In this document: piece by piece, positions 6,901 through 8,931 of the stretch | Numbering within the stretch: position 1 is the first letter of the stretch | How the letters are laid out: every line of letters starts with the position of its first letter | Origin: Streptosporangiaceae bacterium | GTDB taxonomy: Bacteria; Actinomycetota; Actinomycetes; Streptosporangiales; Streptosporangiaceae | Direction of reading: 5' to 3' | DNA length: 8,931 bases | Assembly: GCA_030040815.1 (NCBI GenBank) | Contig: JASHSZ010000634.1 | Span: forward strand, 1 to 8,931 | Notes under the pieces: model-generated | What the model was told of the DNA's origin: nothing | Databases searched by the model: none | The model's input: the letters and a program-made list of their open reading frames with translations, nothing else | Position numbers and translations under genes: made by a program

Positions 6901-8057
6901 TTGCCGGTGGAGGTGTCCACGGCCAGCGGGTACACCTCGTCGAAGTCGCTGTAGCTGGGGTCCAGGGCGATGGCCTGGGGGTTGAAGGCGTCGGCGGCGG
7001 GGTCGGCGGTGTCCTCGTTGATGACATCAAGCGCGCCTTCGTAGTTGGACACGTAGACGCTGGCGGCGGCGGGGTTGACCGCGATCCCCTCCGGCACCCC
7101 GTAGGGCGCGCCGGAGTCGCCGAACGCCGGCACCGGGATCGCCGCGACCACGGACGCGTCCGCGGGGCTGGCCGGATCCTCCTGGATCACGTCCACCGTA
7201 GGCGACACGGTGCCGGCCGGCAGCGGGGCCGGCACGGTCACGTACACGGTGCCGGTGACCGGGTCAGCGGCGATCGCGGTCGGGTCGACCACGGTCGCGC
7301 CGCCCGCCAGCGGCAGCGGGAACGACCCGGCCAGGCTCGTCCCGCTGATCACCGAGATGTCCCCGTCGTTCTGGTCGGCGACGTAGACCAGGCCGTCCGC
7401 CGGGTCGGCGGTGATTCCCATCGGGTAGGAGTCGTCGCTGCCGTTCTCGGCCGGGATCGGGATGAGGCTGGTGACGGTGTTGGTGGCCTCGCTGATCACC
7501 GAGACGAAGTCGCCGGCCCCGTTAGTGACATACACCGTGCCGGTGCCGGGCGCACTGCCGGGCAGGACCGCGATCCCCTCGGGCCCGTCGAACCCCTCGG
7601 TGCCCTGCGGCACGGTCACCGTCGCGGTCACCTGGTCGCCGGCCGGGTCGCCAGGATCCTCGGTGATGACCAGCACCCGGGCCGGCGGCCCGATCTCGGT
7701 CACGTACACGGTGCCCGAGACCGGGTCCACCGCCACCGCCACAGGGCCATAGCCCGCGCCGCCCACGTTGATATCGGCGACGACCGACTGGCTCGCCTCG
7801 CTGACCGCCTCGACCGTGCCGTTCTGCACATTGGCCACGAACACGACCCCCGTGACCGAGTCGACCGCCACCGGCTGACCCACTCCCTCTGCCACCAGGC
7901 CGACCGGGATAGGCGTGCCCACGACCTGCGCCAGCGACGACGCCGGGACAGCCACTGCCGCCAGCACCGCGACCGGCAACGACAACGCAGCGACTAAGAC
8001 CGCGCCCCGCAGGCGGCTGAGTACCGAAACCTGCAAATGACGCCGCTGCCTTGACAT
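3909..8057 (-). CDS. Giant secreted beta-propeller / Ig-repeat protein
   Basis: A 1382-residue exported protein, probably at the cell surface or released. ATG 8057 is chosen over the in-frame upstream start at 8096 because GGAGGGG lies 9 nt before it and a signal peptide follows directly (Arg-rich start, hydrophobic core 19-37, likely cut after SLA at residue 43). Residues 45-411 contain seven copies of a P-x-G/A-IAVDP..G.VYV repeat, as in YncE/NHL propellers. Three Cys-pair modules lie at about 413-499, 502-586 and 763-845. Eight Ig-like domains of the putative-Ig (He_PIG) type lie at about 587-673 and 675-759, and as a tandem of six from 847 to the end (motif LPxGLTF...GTATLSGTP). The protein ends on the last Ig strand, AFTLTVT, with no LPXTG motif, tail or membrane helix. 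The mature part has about one Arg and six Lys. Adhesion or matrix binding is inferred from architecture only. Confidence 0.88.
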   Translation of the reverse strand: MSRQRRHLQVSVLSRLRGAVLVAALSLPVAVLAAVAVPASSLAQVVGTPIPVGLVAEGVGQPVAVDSVTGVVFVANVQNGTVEAVSEASQSVVADINVGGAGYGPVAVAVDPVSGTVYVTEIGPPARVLVITEDPGDPAGDQVTATVTVPQGTEGFDGPEGIAVLPGSAPGTGTVYVTNGAGDFVSVISEATNTVTSLIPIPAENGSDDSYPMGITADPADGLVYVADQNDGDISVISGTSLAGSFPLPLAGGATVVDPTAIAADPVTGTVYVTVPAPLPAGTVSPTVDVIQEDPASPADASVVAAIPVPAFGDSGAPYGVPEGIAVNPAAASVYVSNYEGALDVINEDTADPAADAFNPQAIALDPSYSDFDEVYPLAVDTSTGNPWSGIAYVVSDQTQDMYPVSFPPPLQSQSISFTAPATGTVGGSATLTATGGGSGNPVVFTVDSTSGNGVCSVSGTNGSTVSYLAAGACVIDANQAGNAGYSAAPQVQQTITVSPASQSISFTAPANGTISGSATLTATGGGSGNPVVFSVDSSSGNGVCNVSGTNGTTVNYTAAGSCVIDANQAGNADYTAAPQVQQSIMVEPGLSVSGSPPGGLVGSAYSYPLTASGGVGPYTFSAPASDLPAGLSLSAAGMLEGTPTAAGLFTVPVTVTDSESPPYSLTQSFTITVALETGPASLPDGYTGETYDQQLTATGDGNLLDWQDLGNLGLPPGLELTESGLIAGTPNTTGTFSFTATVYGPGGASGVYNGTITIQPGPQSIIVTAPATGTVGQSATLTPTGGESGNPVVLTVDSSSGSGVCSLSGDVVSYTAAGSCVIDANQAGNANYLPAPQVQQAITVYQATVITSAAAATFTGGTSGLFTVTATGSPTPAISEAGPLPAGVTFTSNGNGTATLSGTPAASAGGTYMVTLTASNGLAAAVTQSFVLTVTQAPAITSASTASVSSGAVFSFTVSATGTPTPTLTHTGALPPGITFTAGASGTATLAGVATSAAHGAYPITFTAKNAAGTASQGFTLTVTAAPAISSAATVTETAGTAFSYLVTTTGYPTPALSTGTLPSGLTFADNKNGTGTLSGTAAPGTYTIALTAASSAGTTSQTITLTVKAAAGTESVPAFTSAATANATVGTATSLTVTTTGSPTTYTTNVTHTGTLPAGITFTNNGNGTATLSGTPTAAGGGSYPITLTAKNTAGTVTQAFVLTVDATPAITTGTSATATAGAGFSFTVSATGTPAPAMTEAGTLPQGLTWTDNGNGTATLAGTPAAGQGAVYTLTLAATNSLGSGTQTFTLTVDQVPTITSATTASAPPGQAFTFTFTATGYPLPAITHTGSVPGLTFAGGTGTATLSGTPTKAGTYTLVITAKNAVGTATEAFTLTVT
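3912..5518 (-). repeat. Tandem array of six Ig-like domains
   Basis: Six consecutive units of 86-92 codons make up the C-terminal third of the large protein, with boundaries near 5251, 4985, 4709, 4440 and 4171. Each opens with a (V/A)PAITSA-like strand, carries a GSPTPA-like turn, a LPAGITF-like strand and an NGNGTATLSGTP-like turn, and closes with a TLTV strand. Units are diverged at the DNA level, so the array is old rather than a recent duplication. Confidence 0.8.
5522..5769 (-). repeat. Cys-pair module, copy 3
   Basis: Third copy of the roughly 85-codon module seen at 6298-6552 and 6562-6819. It starts SIIVTAPATGTVGQSATLT, contains GVCSLSG and GSCVIDANQAGNA, and ends APQVQQAITV. It is shorter by a few residues (GDVVSY instead of GTNGTTVNY) and is separated from the other two by two Ig-like domains. 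Confidence 0.75.
6298..6552 (-). repeat. Cys-pair module, copy 2
   Basis: Middle copy, next to copy 1. It reads SISFTAPANGTISGSATLT at its start, then GVCNVSG, GSCVIDANQAGNA and APQVQQSIMV. The DNA is very similar to copy 1, for example the shared stretch around 6463-6490 and 6731-6758, suggesting a recent internal duplication. Confidence 0.75.
6562..6819 (-). repeat. Cys-pair module, copy 1
   Basis: First copy, directly after the propeller. It reads SISFTAPATGTVGGSATLT, then GVCSVSG, GACVIDANQAGNA and APQVQQTITV. Each copy has two Cys about 20 residues apart, probably a disulfide. Confidence 0.75.
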
Positions 8058-8123
8058 GGCGACCCACCCCTCCGAGGCGAATCCACGCGGCACCAAACAA
8101 TGGCCTGCACTCTTCGCCCACGC

Positions 8124-8134
8124 CGCATTATGCG
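8124..8134 (-). promoter_or_regulatory. Candidate -10 with palindrome upstream of the giant protein gene
   Basis: The perfect odd palindrome CGCATTATGCG contains, on the minus strand, CATAAT (8132-8127), a five-of-six match to the -10 consensus. It lies about 70 nt before ATG 8057. No convincing -35 lies 16-18 nt further upstream, so this is only a candidate promoter and operator. Confidence 0.3.
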
Positions 8135-8196
8135 CGCTCGAGGCGTGCGTTTCTATCGGGGAAGTCCACTACATTTATGGCTCGCCAAGCCGCCGC

Positions 8197-8209
8197 GCGG
8201 CCAGGCCGC
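8197..8209 (-). terminator. GC-rich hairpin after the purU fragment
   Basis: GCGGCC-A-GGCCGC lies within a very GC-rich stretch 9-21 nt past the purU-like stop codon. It could be the old terminator of that gene. There is no U tract. Confidence 0.25.
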
Positions 8210-8217
8210 CGCGGCGA

Positions 8218-8304
8218 TCAGGCGAAGACGATCGTCTTGTTCTGATGGACGATGACCCGGTCGTCGACATGCCATGCGACCGCGCGCGTGAGCTCGCGGG
8301 GCAG
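8218..8304 (-). pseudogene. purU: C-terminal fragment of formyltetrahydrofolate deformylase
   Basis: On the minus strand the last 28 codons before TGA (8220-8218) read LPRELTRAVAWHVDDRVIVH followed by QNKTIVFA. This resembles the closing helix and strand of PurU (…LARAV.WH..DRV..HGNKTIVF), the enzyme that hydrolyses 10-formyl-tetrahydrofolate to formate for purine synthesis. Upstream in this frame the homology stops at about 8305, close to the remains of an insertion sequence on the other strand. Everything N-terminal to the last helix is missing, so no enzyme is made from this copy. Identification rests on recalled family pattern over a short stretch. Confidence 0.55.
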
Positions 8305-8344
8305 TCCAGTTCTCGTCGCGTTTTGACTGTAGGGAGATCAGAAA

Positions 8345-8507
8345 CCCAAGAAGTTCGATCAGGATTTCTGGGTGGGCGCGCGGTCCGGCTGGTCCGGGAG
8401 ACCGGCGAGCCGATCGCGCAGGCGGCCCCAGGACCTGGGCATCAACGCCCACCCTGGGCAAGTGGGTGAACGCTGACAAGCGCCGCCGCGGCGAGGCTGA
8501 CGGGGCG
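8345..8507 (+). pseudogene. Decayed IS3-type transposase OrfA
   Basis: Assembled from three changes of frame, the strand reads PKKFDQDFWVGA, then VRLVRETGEPIAQAA, then DLGINAH, then LGKWVNADKRRRGEADGA, the N-terminal helix-turn-helix of IS3-group OrfA proteins (Tnp_1/HTH_Tnp type, which binds the element's ends). Frame changes lie near 8381, 8430 and 8453. The start codon before PKKF is also gone (AAA at 8342-8344), and a TAA closes the last frame at 8517. No OrfB with the DDE catalytic domain follows: the vapBC module begins instead. The insertion sequence is dead and mostly deleted. Its left edge falls between about 8305 and 8344, next to the purU fragment. Confidence 0.65.
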
Positions 8508-8632
8508 CGTCCTATATAACTTCGCATCGCCTCACTGCTTCAATACGGCCACAACGTGAGCGGAAGCGCCGGCCGACCGGGCGAGAGCGCATCTGCTCGC
8601 TCGTTCGGCAACCGGAGGATGGAGTACACGTC

Positions 8633-8660
8633 CTATACACGTCAGGTGTATAGTAGGTGT
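8633..8660 (+). promoter_or_regulatory. Leaderless promoter and operator of vapB
   Basis: An 8-bp perfect inverted repeat CTATACAC / GTGTATAG (8633-8640, 8646-8653; 5-nt spacer) covers the TATAGT hexamer at 8649-8654. The hexamer ends 6 nt before ATG 8661, the leaderless arrangement. Direct repeats TACACGTC (8625-8632, 8636-8643) and AGGTGTAT (8644-8651, 8655-8662) add further half-sites. This is the expected site for VapBC self-repression. Confidence 0.6.
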
Positions 8661-8873
8661 ATGAGCAAGGTGCGCACGAACATCGAGATCGAAGACAGCT
8701 ACGTCGAGGCGATCATGGACCGCTACGGCGTCCGGACCAAAACCCAGGCCGTCGACCTGGCGCTGCGTTACCTGGCCGGCCAGCCCATGACTCGTGAGGA
8801 AGCCCTGGCCATGCGCGGCGCGCACGCCATCTCCGAGGCCCCGGCCGACACCGGACCGCTGGATGCGGCGTGA
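8661..8873 (+). CDS. vapB: VapB-family antitoxin
   Basis: A 70-residue antitoxin. Its first part, MSKVRTNIEIEDSYVEAIMD followed by RYGVRTKTQAVDLALRYLAG, matches the short ribbon-helix-helix-like domain of actinobacterial VapB proteins that binds the operator as a dimer. The tail (TREEALAMRGAHAI and following) should bind and block VapC. ATG 8661 is chosen because family homology starts there, a TATAGT hexamer lies 6 nt upstream, and the in-frame ATG at 8619 touches its GGAGG with no spacing. The stop overlaps the vapC start by four bases (GTGA). This is a second toxin-antitoxin module, unrelated in family to the Phd/ParE pair at 2019-2620. Confidence 0.85.
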   Translation: MSKVRTNIEIEDSYVEAIMDRYGVRTKTQAVDLALRYLAGQPMTREEALAMRGAHAISEAPADTGPLDAA

Positions 8874-8931
8874 TCCTGGCCGACACCTCCGCGTGGGTGG
8901 AATACGACCGGTCCACCGGCAGCCCGGCCGA
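8870..8931 (+). CDS. vapC: VapC-family PIN-domain toxin, N-terminal part only
   Basis: Starts at GTG 8870, overlapping the vapB stop, and runs past the window edge after about 20 codons. The visible start MILADTSAWVEYDRSTGSPA is typical of VapC ribonucleases: a buried beta strand followed by the first catalytic Asp of the PIN domain (D5 in DTSAW). Such toxins cleave tRNA or rRNA when free of antitoxin. The other acidic residues lie beyond the window, so whether the gene is intact is unknown. Confidence 0.8.
   Translation, partial: MILADTSAWVEYDRSTGSPA

Noticed and set aside
3909..8057. Several long open frames on the plus strand and in other minus frames inside the giant gene
   Set aside because: They are Val/Gly/Arg-rich shadows of a repetitive high-GC gene. 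They have no domain pattern or ribosome binding site and stop at module boundaries.
8619..8660. In-frame ATG at 8619 as the vapB start
   Set aside because: GGAGG directly touches the ATG with no spacing, and the added 14 residues would be encoded by the operator repeats. VapB homology begins at 8661.

Overview
The window is high-GC DNA that looks actinobacterial. Support comes from GTG/TTG starts, GTGA and TTGA gene overlaps, extended -10 hexamers (TAnnnT) placed for leaderless transcription, and the protein families present (DUF3303-type small protein, stand-alone LigD-like phosphoesterase, VapBC, Phd/ParE). I cannot name a genus. No long metabolic operon is present. The stretch reads as accessory or island DNA: two toxin-antitoxin modules, one very large secreted protein, and at least six broken pieces of other genes or elements.

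Left part (1-1323). Two small overlapping genes of unknown function (about 121-613 and 610-766) each need a frame change to read as a sensible protein. Next comes an intact DUF3303-like gene (1045-1323) with its own promoter and Shine-Dalgarno. Region 1324-2018 has no intact gene. It holds a short tyrosine-integrase remnant, a terminator hairpin, and the 3' half of a tRNA gene (Ala-CGC-like) with no 5' half. Together these look like an attachment-site scar of an integrated element.

Middle (2019-3908). On the minus strand lie a stand-alone LigD-type 3'-phosphoesterase and then a Phd/YefM antitoxin with an overlapping ParE/RelE-type toxin. Both the phosphoesterase and the antitoxin have a TAnnnT hexamer exactly 6 nt before the start codon. 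Divergent from the phosphoesterase is an ArsR-type winged-helix regulator with a frameshift in its C-terminal half.

Right part (3909-8931). A 1382-residue secreted protein on the minus strand carries a signal peptide, a seven-bladed beta-propeller, three Cys-containing repeat modules and eight putative Ig-like domains. It has no recognisable wall anchor. Upstream of it are the last ~28 codons of a purU-like gene (formyltetrahydrofolate deformylase) abutting a decayed IS3-type OrfA. A VapB antitoxin with an operator-like inverted repeat over its -10 then overlaps the start of a VapC toxin that runs off the window.

How the parts fit together is inference. The tRNA 3' fragment with its terminator suggests that DNA to its right entered by site-specific integration. 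The two toxin-antitoxin modules would stabilise such a segment, and the giant surface protein could be its cargo.
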